A stretch of DNA of 64,000 nt from JACMLX01 sp040384325 (GCA_040384325.1 JAZKJL010000003.1:689845-753844); one strand, 5' to 3'. Positions 1-10,091 are shown, numbered from the stretch's first letter. Numbers and translations: made by a program. Notes: generated from the sequence alone by a model not told the origin.

Positions 1-360
1 GGCGCCCTCGACATCACGCTCTACCGCGACGACCTCCAGACCGTCGGACCGCGACCGCTGGTCGGCGCCACCGAACTGCCGGTGGACATCGACGGTCAGC
101 AGGTGGTGATCGTCGACGACGTGCTGTACACCGGACGCACCGTGCGTGCTGCGCTGGACGAGCTGGCCGACTTCGGGCGACCGGCGCGCATCCTGCTCGC
201 GGTGCTGATCGATCGCGGTGGTCAGGAACTGCCGATCCGCGCCGATGTCATCGGCAAGGTGGTGAGTGTGCCCGCCGGATCGCAGGTGGATGTGCGCGTG
301 AAGGAGCTGGATGGTGACGACAGCGTGGTGGTCGGCCCGGCGAAGTCACGCGGCGCATGA
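1..360 (+). CDS. pyrR: PyrR, pyrimidine operon regulator / uracil phosphoribosyltransferase (5' end cut by window)
   Basis: The reading frame is open from base 1, so the N-terminal part of a roughly 180-residue protein lies outside; 119 residues remain. The PRPP-binding signature VVIVDDVLYTGRT is intact, preceded by the LDITLYRDDL stretch typical of PyrR. In Gram-positive bacteria PyrR binds pyr mRNA in response to UMP and also has weak uracil phosphoribosyltransferase activity. Here it heads a pyrB-pyrC run, which supports a regulatory role, but the RNA target it would bind must lie upstream of the window. The TGA stop overlaps the pyrB start (ATGA). Confidence 0.95.
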   Translation, partial: GALDITLYRDDLQTVGPRPLVGATELPVDIDGQQVVIVDDVLYTGRTVRAALDELADFGRPARILLAVLIDRGGQELPIRADVIGKVVSVPAGSQVDVRVKELDGDDSVVVGPAKSRGA

Positions 361-1316
361 CGGGCCTCGGCAAGGATCTGCTCGACCTCGAATCGCTCAG
401 CGCCGAGCAGATCACTGCCATTCTCGACACCGCCGAACCGCTGAAGGCCATCAGCCTGCGCGCGATCAAGAAGGTGCCGACGCTGCGTGGTGAGACGATC
501 GTGAACCTGTTCTTCGAGGCCTCCACGCGCACCCGCGTCAGCTTCGAGTTCGCCGAGAAGCGCATGTCGGCCGACGCGGTGAACGTGGCCATCGGCAACT
601 CGTCGGTGAGCAAGGGCGAGACGCTGGTGGACACGGCGCGCAACCTCGAGGCGATGAAGATCGACATGGTGGTGATCCGCCACCAGGCCAGCGGTGCGGC
701 ACGCTTCCTCGCCGAGCGCATCGAGTCGAACGTGATCAACGCCGGTGACGGCACACACGAACATCCGACGCAAGGCCTGCTCGACCTGCTCACGCTGCGC
801 GACAAGTGGGGCTCGCTGAAGGGCAAGCGCGTCTGCCTCTGCGGCGACGTGCTGCACAGCCGGGTGGCGCGCTCCAACATCCACGGCCTGCGCAAGCTCG
901 GCGCCGAGGTGGCGGTGTGCGGGCCGCGGTCGCTGCTGCCGAATGGCGCCGAGGAGGCGCTTGGCGTGACGGTGTTCGATCGCATCGAGCAGGCGATCGA
1001 GTGGGCCGACGCGCTCAACATCCTGCGATTGCAGCTGGAACGGATGACGGCGGGGTACATCCCATCGCTGCGTGAATACAACCGTGTGTTCGGCGTCACG
1101 CGCGAACGGCTGGACCGCGCACCGGGCGACCTGCTGATCCTGCATCCCGGCCCGATGAACCGCGGCGTGGAAATCGATTCCGACGTCGCCGACGGACCGC
1201 ACAGCCTGATCCTCGACCAGGTGACGAACGGCGTGGCGGTGCGCATGGCGGTGTTGTACCTGTTACGGGGCGGACGCCCCGATTTGGCAGCGGCCGGCAC
1301 GGCCGCGGGAGAATGA
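357..1316 (+). CDS. pyrB: Aspartate carbamoyltransferase catalytic chain
   Basis: This 319-residue protein has the usual length for the catalytic chain. It makes carbamoyl aspartate from carbamoyl phosphate and aspartate, the committed step of pyrimidine synthesis. The carbamoyl-phosphate motif STRTR is at residues 56-60, HPTQGLLD follows in the middle of the chain and HPGPMNRGVE near the C-terminus. The ATG overlaps the pyrR stop by four bases and pyrC starts 7 bases downstream. No pyrI regulatory subunit is present nearby, so the enzyme may be controlled through PyrR rather than by a regulatory chain. Confidence 0.97.
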   Translation: MTGLGKDLLDLESLSAEQITAILDTAEPLKAISLRAIKKVPTLRGETIVNLFFEASTRTRVSFEFAEKRMSADAVNVAIGNSSVSKGETLVDTARNLEAMKIDMVVIRHQASGAARFLAERIESNVINAGDGTHEHPTQGLLDLLTLRDKWGSLKGKRVCLCGDVLHSRVARSNIHGLRKLGAEVAVCGPRSLLPNGAEEALGVTVFDRIEQAIEWADALNILRLQLERMTAGYIPSLREYNRVFGVTRERLDRAPGDLLILHPGPMNRGVEIDSDVADGPHSLILDQVTNGVAVRMAVLYLLRGGRPDLAAAGTAAGE

Positions 1317-1323
1317 CGAACGG

Positions 1324-2622
1324 ATGACGACGCGCCCCCTGCTGCTCACCGGCGGCCACCTGCTCGACCCGTCGATCGGGCTCGATGGCATCGGCGACCT
1401 GCTGCTCACCGATGGCGTGGTGACGGCCGTGGGTGGTCAGATCGCCGGCCCCGATGACGCCGAGCGCGTGGACTGCCGCGGGATGCACGTCACGCCGGGC
1501 TTCATCGACGTGCACTGTCACCTGCGTGAACCGGGTCGCGAGGACGTGGAGACGATCGCCACCGGTGCCCGCGCCGCGGCCGCCGGTGGCTTCACCGCCG
1601 TCTGCGCGATGCCGAACACCGATCCGGTGACCGACAACCAGGCCGCGGTGGGCTTCATCCGTGCGCAGGCCGCGAAGGCGAACGCATCACGCGTCTACCC
1701 GATCGGGTCGATCTCGGTGGGCATGAACGGTGTGCAGCTGAGCGAGATGGGGGAGATGGTCGCCGCCGGTGCGGTGGCGGTGAGCGACGATGGTCGGCCG
1801 GTGGTGAGTGCGCAGCTGATGCGCACGGCGCTGGAGTATGCGCGCACCTTCGGGATCCCGGTCGCGGATCACTGCGAGGAGCCGACGCTGGCGCACGGTG
1901 GTGTGATGAACGAAGGCGTGATCAGCGCCCGGCTCGGATTGAAGGGCATTCCGTCGGAGAGCGAGGAGATCATGGTGATCCGTGACATCCTGCTCGCGCG
2001 GCGCACGGGTGGACGTGTGCACCTCTGTCACATGAGCACCTGGGGCAGCGTGGAGTTGATCCGGTGGGGCAAGGAGCGTGGCATTCCGGTGACGGCGGAG
2101 GTCTGCCCGCATCACCTCACGCTGACCGAGGAGCGCGTCGGCCAGTACGACACGAACGCGAAGATGAACCCGCCGCTGCGCACGCAGCGCGACGTGGATG
2201 CGCTCATCGCGGCGCTGAAGGACGGGACCATCGACTGCGTCGCCACCGACCATGCGCCGCACCACAACGACGAGAAGAACCGCGAGTTCGCCGATGCACC
2301 GAACGGCATCGTGGGACTCGAGACGGCGCTGTCGGTGCTGCTGACGTGGCTGGTCACGCCGGGCACGATCACGCTGTCGCAGCTGGTGGAGAAGCTGTCG
2401 TGCGCACCGGCCCGCGTGTTCGGGCTGCCGGGCGGCACGCTGCGTCGCGGTGGCATCGCCGACGTGACCGTGTTCGACGCGGCAGCCTCGTGGACGGTGC
2501 AGGGCAACGACTTCCGCAGCAAGGGACGCAACTCGCCGTGGCTCGGTGCGACGCTGTCGGGTCGCGTGGCGCGGTGCATCGTGGGTGGACGGCAGGTGCA
2601 CCTGCGCGACGGCCTGACCTGA
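1324..2622 (+). CDS. pyrC: Dihydroorotase (class I)
   Basis: The 432-residue amidohydrolase closes carbamoyl aspartate to dihydroorotate. The metal-binding motif DVHCHLREPG gives His64 and His66, and the catalytic-site motif ATDHAPHH gives Asp309, both complete, so it should be active and not a PyrC-like pseudo-dihydroorotase. The AMPNT signature is also present. It is co-directional with pyrB at 7-bp spacing, which fits one pyr transcript. The next gene, an aldolase, starts 10 bases after the stop. Confidence 0.97.
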   Translation: MTTRPLLLTGGHLLDPSIGLDGIGDLLLTDGVVTAVGGQIAGPDDAERVDCRGMHVTPGFIDVHCHLREPGREDVETIATGARAAAAGGFTAVCAMPNTDPVTDNQAAVGFIRAQAAKANASRVYPIGSISVGMNGVQLSEMGEMVAAGAVAVSDDGRPVVSAQLMRTALEYARTFGIPVADHCEEPTLAHGGVMNEGVISARLGLKGIPSESEEIMVIRDILLARRTGGRVHLCHMSTWGSVELIRWGKERGIPVTAEVCPHHLTLTEERVGQYDTNAKMNPPLRTQRDVDALIAALKDGTIDCVATDHAPHHNDEKNREFADAPNGIVGLETALSVLLTWLVTPGTITLSQLVEKLSCAPARVFGLPGGTLRRGGIADVTVFDAAASWTVQGNDFRSKGRNSPWLGATLSGRVARCIVGGRQVHLRDGLT

Positions 2623-2632
2623 TGTCGCGCTG

Positions 2633-3340
2633 ATGGCCACGCAGCGTCCTCACCGCTTGCAGTCGTCGTTCGCGACGCGTGAGGCCGTGGTGCACGTCTG
2701 CCGCGCCCTCGCCGAACGGCAGCTGATCGCCGGGCAGGATGGCAACGTGTCGGTGCGCACCGGCGACAATCGGCTGCTGATGACGCCGGCCGGATTCGCG
2801 AAGGGCGCGATCGATGCCGACGACCTGGTGGAAGTCACGCTGGATGGCGCCCAACTCGCCGGGCGCAACGCACCGTCCAGCGAGATGGGGCTGCACCTGG
2901 CGGCGTACGCGGCGCGCCCCGACGTGACGGCGGTGGTGCATGCTCATCCGGTGGCGGCGACCGCGTTCACGCTGGTGGGTGAGACGGTGCCGGACGGTGT
3001 CCTGGCGGAGCTGATGCTGAGCGTCGGGCCGGTGGCACTGGCGCCGTACGTGCAGCCAGGAACGGCCGAGCTTGGTCTATCGCTGGTGCCGCTGTTCCGG
3101 CACCACGACGTGATCCTGCTCGCGCACCACGGCGCGGTGTCGGTGGGTCGGTCGCTGCAGGCGGCGCACTTCGCCATGGAGACGCTGGAGCATGGTGCCA
3201 GGATGATCCATCTGGCGCGACAGCTCGGCGACGTGGTTACGTTGGACGTTGCAGCGTGCGACGCGCTGCGCGCGTCCCGGCGCCGGGCGCGCCACGATGC
3301 GGCCGACGGGGCCGCGCTCAAGGAGACCACGGATGACTGA
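2633..3340 (+). CDS. Class II aldolase/adducin family protein (fuculose-phosphate aldolase-like)
   Basis: A 235-residue zinc aldolase of the FucA/RhaD/AraD superfamily. The putative zinc ligands are His103 and His105 in VVHAHP and one of His165/His166 in LLAHHG, with the acidic residue Glu84 in SSEMGLH, the same order as in L-fuculose-1-phosphate aldolase. Substrate cannot be read from sequence: fuculose phosphate, 5-deoxyribulose phosphate and methylthioribulose phosphate (MtnB-type dehydratase) are all possible. It follows pyrC by 10 bases and overlaps the downstream zinc-ribbon gene by 8 bases, so it is probably co-transcribed with the pyr genes though it has no known role in that pathway. 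Confidence 0.85.
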   Translation: MATQRPHRLQSSFATREAVVHVCRALAERQLIAGQDGNVSVRTGDNRLLMTPAGFAKGAIDADDLVEVTLDGAQLAGRNAPSSEMGLHLAAYAARPDVTAVVHAHPVAATAFTLVGETVPDGVLAELMLSVGPVALAPYVQPGTAELGLSLVPLFRHHDVILLAHHGAVSVGRSLQAAHFAMETLEHGARMIHLARQLGDVVTLDVAACDALRASRRRARHDAADGAALKETTDD

Positions 3341-4241
3341 CGTGTCGAACGCGCTCGAGGCCGTCGCGGCGTTGATCGCCGAGCGCACGAAGTACGAGGG
3401 CTGGATCAGTGCGCTCGCCACCAAGAGCGACGTGCCGAGCCACGTGCTGGAGAAGGTGCGGGCCGACTACACCAGTCGCCTGCGCTCCGTGCTGCAGGCG
3501 TTCACCGGTCACACCCCGGCGCTCGATGCGGCGCTCAGTGAGCTGCAGTCGCGCGACGGATCGCTGGCGGCGCAGGAGAAGGCCTGCCGCGACGAACATG
3601 CCGAGGGCGAGCTGCGCCACATGGTCGGCGAATACGATGCCGACCAGTGGGACAAGGTGCGCATCGGACATGAGGCGCTGCTGTCACGGTTGGCGAGCGA
3701 GCGTCAGGGCATCGCCGGCGAGCTTTCGGGCGTGCAGCGCAGCCTGGCTGCGGCCGCCGACGCTGCGCAGCGCGCACGGTCCATCGGTGACATGGTGGTG
3801 ACGCCGCCGAGCAGCGGCCGGCTCGAGTCGCCGACGCCCGCGATCCAGGGCATGATGGGCGAGACCGCCGCGCCACCGCCGGCTCCTGTGTACGAAGAGC
3901 CACCGGTGCAGCAGCCGTATCGGCCCACGCCGGTGCCGGCGTCGCCGGAGCCCGTCGAGCGCCGACCGCTGTCGGATGACCTTGGCTTCCTGCGCACCAC
4001 GCCGCGCAACGTCGCCGCGCCGCGTGATGGTGGCATGGCCGCCGAGGCGGCGTCCACCGCCACCGCCATGAAGTCGCCGGAGACCCCGATGCTCCGCATC
4101 GTGCCGAACGCCACGCCGGCGCAGTCGCCACCACAGCCAGTGGACGCCGCAAAGACGCTGCGGTGTGCCGAGTGCGGGACGATGAATTACGCCACCGAGT
4201 GGTATTGCGAGCGCTGCGGCGGTGAGCTGGCGGTGCTCTAG
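3333..4241 (+). CDS. Unknown protein with coiled-coil N-terminus and C-terminal zinc ribbon
   Basis: The ATG at 3333 was chosen because AAGGAG sits just upstream (from 3320) and the gene then overlaps the aldolase stop by 8 bases; an in-frame start further up would lie inside the aldolase gene. The 302-residue product has a charged helical N-terminal half (about residues 1-150), a Pro/Ala-rich linker (about 165-270) and a C-terminal ribbon with two CxxC pairs, CAECG and CERCG. No enzyme motif is visible. The ribbon could bind zinc and dock onto a protein or nucleic acid. I do not recognise a named family. Confidence 0.75.
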   Translation: MTDVSNALEAVAALIAERTKYEGWISALATKSDVPSHVLEKVRADYTSRLRSVLQAFTGHTPALDAALSELQSRDGSLAAQEKACRDEHAEGELRHMVGEYDADQWDKVRIGHEALLSRLASERQGIAGELSGVQRSLAAAADAAQRARSIGDMVVTPPSSGRLESPTPAIQGMMGETAAPPPAPVYEEPPVQQPYRPTPVPASPEPVERRPLSDDLGFLRTTPRNVAAPRDGGMAAEAASTATAMKSPETPMLRIVPNATPAQSPPQPVDAAKTLRCAECGTMNYATEWYCERCGGELAVL

Positions 4242-4265
4242 GGCTCGTGTGATGTGCTGAACGAC

Positions 4266-4295
4266 AAACGGGCGAACCAGATGGTTCGCCCGTTT
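4266..4295. terminator. Bidirectional intrinsic terminator between the aldolase/zinc-ribbon run and rpsT
   Basis: A perfect 13-bp inverted repeat (4266-4278 and 4283-4295) closes on an AGAT loop. The stem starts with AAA and ends with TTT, so it can end transcription on both strands. It lies between the convergent zinc-ribbon gene (stop at 4241) and rpsT (stop at 4321). Confidence 0.85.
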
Positions 4296-4320
4296 GCGTC
4301 ACATCACGAACTGTCGCGAG

Positions 4321-4572
4321 TCAGGCTGCGGCAGCGGCGTTCGCACGCTTGGCCATCCGGCTCTTCTGCCGGGCGGCCGCGTTCTTGTGGATCAGGCCCT
4401 TGCGAGCCGCACGATCGAGCAGCGTGGTGGCCACTCCACGTACCTCTGCCGACGCGCCCTCGGCCTTGGCCTTCTTGAGGGCGGTGCGCAGCGCGGAACG
4501 CTGCGCGCGATTGCGTGCCTGGGCGGCACGCGACTTCCGCATGTTCTTCTTTGCGGAGGCGATATTCGGCAC
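4321..4572 (-). CDS. rpsT: 30S ribosomal protein S20
   Basis: An 83-residue, very basic protein beginning MPNIASAKKNMRKS, the S20 hallmark; it binds 16S rRNA in the small subunit. I place the start at the GTG at 4572. A GGAG ribosome-binding site sits 6 bases upstream and the product then aligns with S20 N-termini. A TTG 12 bases further up would overlap that site. The tail is Ala-rich. The gene is alone on the minus strand with its own promoter (4628-4655) and a shared terminator. Confidence 0.96.
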   Translation of the reverse strand: MPNIASAKKNMRKSRAAQARNRAQRSALRTALKKAKAEGASAEVRGVATTLLDRAARKGLIHKNAAARQKSRMAKRANAAAAA

Positions 4573-4627
4573 CGATAACTCCAATTCAGAAAATGAACAC
4601 GATTCGCCTGTCTTGGGCGAACCGCGA

Positions 4628-4655
4628 AAGATAGGGAGCCGGGCGGTGGTGTCAA
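4628..4655 (-). promoter_or_regulatory. Sigma-70 type promoter for rpsT
   Basis: On the minus strand a perfect TTGACA (4655-4650) is followed after 16 bases by TATCTT (4633-4628). The predicted transcript start near 4621 leaves a leader of about 49 bases before the GTG start. This leader could carry S20 feedback control, but no clear structure was found. Confidence 0.7.
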
Positions 4656-4669
4656 TCTTCCACGCTGTC

Positions 4670-4698
4670 TTGGCCCGGGCTGCCGGCCCTCTTAGGTT
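4670..4698 (+). promoter_or_regulatory. Candidate promoter for scpA-scpB-rluB
   Basis: TTGGCC (4670-4675), a 17-base spacer and TAGGTT (4693-4698) make a moderate match. It would yield a leader of about 165 bases before scpA. No other gene is supported between 4573 and 4871, so the interval is best read as two divergent promoters plus this leader. Confidence 0.4.
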
Positions 4699-4871
4699 GC
4701 CATGCTCCCTCGGAGTGTCCCCCGTGGCCGATCCTGCGGGACAGGCCCGGCCCGACCCTCCGGACCCACTCCGCCGCCCCGGACCAGCGCCCGCGTGCCA
4801 TCCTCCTGCCGCTCCCGACCCATGATCGACACCGTGGACCGCCCGGGAACGGTACGCAGGAACCAGCCGGC

Positions 4872-5699
4872 GTGAGCGAGCAGGCCCTCACCGCCACCGG
4901 CCCCGACCGCGGCGACGACGACGCCGCGGCGGAGGATGACACTGTGGTGCCCGAGACCGTGGCAGCGCCGGTCGCCGTCGAGCCCGCCGCCCCGGTCAGC
5001 TTCCTGGTGGACCTCCCGGCCTACGCCGGCCCGCTCGACCTGCTCCTGTCGCTGATCCGCGACGAGAAGGTCGACATCTACGACATCCCCATCGCGCACA
5101 TCGCGAAGCAGTTCCTGCTGCGCATCCGCGTGCTGCAGCTGAACGACGCCGCCGAGTATCTCGAACTGGCGGCGCGCCTGCTGCGCATCAAGGCGCAGAT
5201 GCTGCTGCCGCGGCATGGCGAGGTGGAGACGTGGGAGGATCCGCGCGCGGAGCTGGTGCGCCGGCTGCTCGAATATCAGCAGATGCGCGAGGTGGTGGAC
5301 ATCCTCGAGCGTCGCGGTGATGAGCGCCGCAGCCGCTTCGCCCGTGCCTACCTGCCCGAGGCGGGTGAAGCGGTGATGGCACCACTGGCGTTGTCACTCG
5401 GCGAGCTGCTGACGGCCGTCGATCGCATCCTGCGCGTGACGAAGGAGCCCACCGTCCACACCGTGGTGGCGCGGACCCTCGACGTGGCCGGTGCCATCGC
5501 GATGGTGCGGAACGTGATCGCCGACCGGCGCACCATGCGTTGGAGCGACCTGGTGGCACGCGATGCGGAGCCGTGGCAGATCCTGTCCATGTTGCTCGCA
5601 TTGCTCGAGCTGGCGAAGCTGGGAGAGCTGCGGCTCGCACAGCCCCGCCCATTTGCATCCGTCGAGATTGAGCATGATACCCCTGGTGAAGCTGCTTGA
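4872..5699 (+). CDS. scpA: Segregation and condensation protein A
   Basis: ScpA is the kleisin that bridges the two heads of SMC and binds ScpB in the chromosome condensin complex. The family core starts at about residue 43 (FLVDLPAYAGPLDLLLSLI) and continues through YDIPIAHIAKQFL, with the SMC-binding winged helix at the C-terminus. The first 40 residues are an Asp/Ala/Glu-rich extension, which makes the protein 275 residues. The start is a GTG at 4872. The last 26 bases overlap scpB in another frame, which ties production of the two partners together. Confidence 0.93.
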   Translation: MSEQALTATGPDRGDDDAAAEDDTVVPETVAAPVAVEPAAPVSFLVDLPAYAGPLDLLLSLIRDEKVDIYDIPIAHIAKQFLLRIRVLQLNDAAEYLELAARLLRIKAQMLLPRHGEVETWEDPRAELVRRLLEYQQMREVVDILERRGDERRSRFARAYLPEAGEAVMAPLALSLGELLTAVDRILRVTKEPTVHTVVARTLDVAGAIAMVRNVIADRRTMRWSDLVARDAEPWQILSMLLALLELAKLGELRLAQPRPFASVEIEHDTPGEAA

Positions 5700-6216
5700 G
5701 GCGGCGCTCTTCGCGAGCCCGCGCCCGATTCCCGTCGAGGAGTTGAGCGTGCTGGCTCCGGAGGCGAGTCCGGCCGAGATCGCGTCGGCGCTGGACACGC
5801 TGCGCGAGCACTATGACGTCGATGGCCACGGCGTGGAGCTGGCGGAAATCGGCGGTGGCTGGCAGATCCTCACGCGCGCCGAATACACCGAGGCGATCGA
5901 ACGCGCGCAGCTCGCCGCGCGCCCGCAGCGATTGTCGGCTGCGGCGCTGGAAACGCTGGCGATCATCGCCTACCGGCAGCCGATCGGTCGCACGGAAGTG
6001 GAGGAGATTCGCGGCGTCGCCGTGGGCTCGATTCTCAAATCATTGCAGGAGCGCGCGCTGATCGACGTCGTGGGTCGGGCCGAAGGGCTGGGTCGTCCGT
6101 TGCTGTACGGGACGACGTCGTTGTTCCTCGAGCAGTTCGCGTTGCGGCACCTCGAAGAGTTGCCGCGCGCCGACGAGCTCGCGATCGCGTTGCGTCCCAC
6201 GCCGCAGCCGCTGTGA
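5674..6216 (+). CDS. scpB: Segregation and condensation protein B
   Basis: ScpB forms dimers of winged-helix domains that hold ScpA in the SMC complex. The ATG at 5674 (MIPLVKLLEAALFAS) matches the family N-terminus and gives 180 residues, a normal length. The YRQPIGRTEVEEIRGV and LLYGTT motifs typical of ScpB are present. The gene starts inside the last 26 bases of scpA, and its stop overlaps the next gene (GTGA), so translation of all three genes is probably coupled. Confidence 0.95.
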   Translation: MIPLVKLLEAALFASPRPIPVEELSVLAPEASPAEIASALDTLREHYDVDGHGVELAEIGGGWQILTRAEYTEAIERAQLAARPQRLSAAALETLAIIAYRQPIGRTEVEEIRGVAVGSILKSLQERALIDVVGRAEGLGRPLLYGTTSLFLEQFALRHLEELPRADELAIALRPTPQPL

Positions 6217-7160
6217 CCGGCCGACCGCCGCGTCGTACCGGCACGGGTGGGAAGGCGCCGCCGAAGCCGCGTGGCGTGAAGCCGCCGGAACGGCCGGCGG
6301 CCAAGGGCACGCGCACGCCGCTCGGTCCAGAGGCGCGTGATCCGCGCAAGCGCAGCCCGCGCAAGGCACCGGGTGGCGGCAGCGCGCGACCGGCGGCACC
6401 ACTCGCACCGACGGTCGTCAAGACGCCGAAGGATGCGCGCGAGACGATGCGCCTGCAGCGGTTCCTGGCGCGCGCTGGCGTGACGTCACGGCGTCAGGCC
6501 GAGACGATGATCACCGAAGGGCAGGTGACGGTGAACGGCGTGGTGGCCACGCTCGGCTCCAGTGTCGACCCGCTGCAGGACGTGGTGGTGGTCGGCGGGA
6601 ACCGGGTGAAGATGGCCGACACCGTGACCTGGCTGGTGCTCAACAAGCCGGCCGGCGTGGTGACGACGCGCACCGATCCCGAAGGCCGTGACACGGTGTT
6701 CGACCTGGTGCCGAACGTCGCCGGCCTGACGTATGTGGGGCGCCTCGATTACATGACGGAAGGCGTGCTGGTGATGACCAGCGATGGTCGCGCGGCGCAT
6801 CTGCTCACGCACCCGAGCCGTGAAGTGACGCGCACCTACGAGGCGGTGGTGCAGGGCGCGGCGATGGCCGCCCTCGATGCATTGCAGGCCGGCGTGGAAC
6901 TCGATGACGGCATGGTGTACGTCGATGCGGCGCACGTGGACAAGCTCGGTCGCAGCCGGTGGTTGCTGACGCTCACCTTGCACGAGGGACGGAATCGCGA
7001 GGTGCGTCGTCTGTGTGAGGCGGTCGGCCTGACGGTCGACAAGCTGACCCGCGTCAAGTTCGGGCCGGTGGGGCTGGGCGACCTTCCGCCCGGGCAGTGG
7101 CGGCCGCTGTCGCCGACGGAACTCCGCGGATTGGCGATCCGCGGTGGCGTCGAGAAGTAG
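6213..7160 (+). CDS. rluB: 23S rRNA pseudouridine synthase, RluB/RsuA family
   Basis: The protein has a basic, Pro/Arg/Lys-rich N-terminal extension (about residues 1-75), an S4 RNA-binding domain (about 76-135, RLQRFLARAGVTSRRQAE) and a pseudouridine synthase domain. The catalytic Asp179 is in GRLDYMTEGVLVMTSDG, the RluB/RsuA/RluE type. scpB-rluB adjacency is common in bacteria and supports RluB, which would modify 23S rRNA helix 90, over RsuA. The GTG start overlaps the scpB stop by four bases. Confidence 0.9.
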   Translation: MTGRPPRRTGTGGKAPPKPRGVKPPERPAAKGTRTPLGPEARDPRKRSPRKAPGGGSARPAAPLAPTVVKTPKDARETMRLQRFLARAGVTSRRQAETMITEGQVTVNGVVATLGSSVDPLQDVVVVGGNRVKMADTVTWLVLNKPAGVVTTRTDPEGRDTVFDLVPNVAGLTYVGRLDYMTEGVLVMTSDGRAAHLLTHPSREVTRTYEAVVQGAAMAALDALQAGVELDDGMVYVDAAHVDKLGRSRWLLTLTLHEGRNREVRRLCEAVGLTVDKLTRVKFGPVGLGDLPPGQWRPLSPTELRGLAIRGGVEK

Positions 7161-7214
7161 GCCCACGCAGGTGCGGGATCGATCACCCACTCTTCCAGGC
7201 TGGAGAACGCGCGC

Positions 7215-8194
<980 letters not shown>

Positions 8195-8198
<4 letters not shown>

Positions 8199-9157
8199 AC
8201 CTGCGCTGGCGCCGCTCCGCCCCTGCGGTGCGTCCGCCGGAGCCCCCCACCACTGCGGTGCTCGGCGCCCCGGCACCGTTGGAAATCCTCGAGCAGGTGC
8301 GTCGCCTCGAGTTGAAGATGCGGCGCCTGGTGAACTCACGCTTTGCCGGTGAGTACCGCTCGGTGTACAAGGGCCAGGGCATGGAGTTCTCGGAGGTGCG
8401 CGAGTACCAGCCCGGCGACGAGGTGCGCAGCATCGACTGGAACGTGACGGCGCGCTTGCAGAAGCCGTACGTGAAGCGGTACGTCGAGGAGCGCGAGCTG
8501 ACGGTGCTGTTGCTGGTGGACTGCTCGGCGTCGGCGCACTTCGGCACCCGCACCCGCTTCAAGGACGACGTGTCGCTGGAGGTCGCGGCGGTGCTCGGCC
8601 TCTCCGCATTGCGCAACAACGATCGCGTGGGGCTGGTGGCGTTCACCGATCGCGTCGAACATGCGGTGCCGCCACGCAAGGGACGGCGGCATGGCCTGCG
8701 GCTGCTGCGCGACCTGCTCTCGCTCCGTCCGGTCGGCCAGCGCACCAACGTCGCGCTGGCATGCGAACAGGCGGAGCGACATCTCGCCCATCGCTCGCTG
8801 GTGTTCGTCCTCTCCGACTGCAACGATCCCGGAGCCGAGGCCGCGCTGCTGCGACTGGCAGCACGCCATCAGGTCGTCGTGATCACCGTGGACGACCCGG
8901 TGGAACAGGCGCTGCCTGCTGCCGGGGTGCTGGTGCTGGCCGATCCGGAGACCGGTGACCGGGTGGAGGTGGACAGCAGCGACACGGCGTTTCGTGCGCG
9001 CTACGCCGCCGCTGCGGTGGCGGCCAGCGAGCGTCGCGCGGCGATGTTCGCGCGCACCGGCGTGACGGCGGTGCTGCTGCGCACCGACCAGCCGATCGTG
9101 GAGCCGTTGCTGGCCTACTTCCGTCGTGCCAGACCCATGTCGCGGCACGGGCGCTGA
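8195..9157 (+). CDS. DUF58 domain protein (VWA-like)
   Basis: The 320-residue protein carries the DUF58 signature EYQPGDEVRSIDWNVTAR at about residues 69-86, followed by a VWA-like fold whose metal site reads DCSAS. DUF58 proteins nearly always sit next to MoxR and are thought to be its binding partners. It lacks signal peptide and membrane segments, so it should be cytoplasmic or membrane-associated. The start is a GTG overlapping the MoxR stop. The next gene begins 1 base after the stop. Confidence 0.88.
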
Positions 9158-9158
9158 G

Positions 9159-10091
9159 ATGCGGATCGGGCGGTGGGTCGCGGCGCTGTTGCTGTTGACG
9201 GGTCGCGGCGTGTCGGCGCAGGAACCGGCACCGGCGATCGGCGACAGCGCGGGCCGGGTGACATTCCGCGTGCTGCCCGAGACGGTGACGGTTGGACAGC
9301 CGTTCATCGTGTCGCTGCGCGCCGTGCCGGTGCGCGGACGGCTGGCGATTGCGCCGCCGGTCCCCGACACCGGCGGCATCGTCGAGCCGCTCGATCCAGC
9401 GGTGGTGACGCGCCGCGGCGACACGCTGCTGGTGCGGTATCGGCTCATCGCCTGGCAGCCGGGCGTGCTCACGATTCCGCTGGCGCCGGTGCAGATGAAG
9501 CGTGACTCGAGCGAGATGCCGGTGCCGGTGGACATCCGCGTGGTGGTGGCGTCGGTGCTGCCTGCCGACACGGCGCGCCGGGTGCCGAAGGATGCGCGCG
9601 AGCTCTTCGCACCGCAGGCGCCATGGTGGGCGGGATGGTGGCAGTGGATGCTGGCACTCCTCGCCTTGTTGCTCGGCGCATACCTGATCTATCGCTGGCG
9701 CACACGCGTGCGCGTCGTGGCACCGGACAAGCGCTCACCGGTGGACGTGGCCGAGGCGGCGTTCCAGCGCCTCGATGCACGCCAGCTGCTGGCGGCGGGT
9801 GAAGGGGCGCGGCACGTCGCCTTGGCGACGGAAGTGCTGCGCCAATACCTCGCCGACATCGAGCCGTCGCTGGCGTTGTCGCTGACCAACGCGGAGCTGC
9901 TGGCCGCGGCCCGACCGATCACTGCGCTGCCCGGGCGCCAGCTGGCGCAACTGCTGGAGCAGACCGATGCCGTGCGTTTCAGCGGTGCCGGTGTGGACGG
10001 CGACACGGTGCGGAAGGTGAGCGGGATGGCGCGTGAACTGGTGCGCGACATCGACCGTGTGCGCACGGCATCCGACCGGCAGGTGGCCTGA
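9159..10091 (+). CDS. Membrane-anchored protein of the MoxR/Bat cluster, unknown function
   Basis: The ATG at 9159 gives a 310-residue protein with a signal peptide (cleavage likely after VSA at about residue 20), a beta-rich extracytoplasmic region, one membrane helix at about 158-180 (rich in Trp, Leu and Ala) and a cytoplasmic helical tail. This arrangement is typical of the small DUF4381-like or BatD-like partners found between DUF58 and VWA genes. No catalytic motif is visible. It overlaps the next gene by one base. Confidence 0.75.
   Translation: MRIGRWVAALLLLTGRGVSAQEPAPAIGDSAGRVTFRVLPETVTVGQPFIVSLRAVPVRGRLAIAPPVPDTGGIVEPLDPAVVTRRGDTLLVRYRLIAWQPGVLTIPLAPVQMKRDSSEMPVPVDIRVVVASVLPADTARRVPKDARELFAPQAPWWAGWWQWMLALLALLLGAYLIYRWRTRVRVVAPDKRSPVDVAEAAFQRLDARQLLAAGEGARHVALATEVLRQYLADIEPSLALSLTNAELLAAARPITALPGRQLAQLLEQTDAVRFSGAGVDGDTVRKVSGMARELVRDIDRVRTASDRQVA

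Noticed and set aside
4702..4875. A 57-codon frame (ATG 4702, inner ATG 4822) that ends in the scpA start codon as a possible leader peptide.
   Set aside because: No ribosome-binding site is visible and the predicted transcript start is near 4705, after the first ATG. Pro/Arg/Ser-rich product fits chance.
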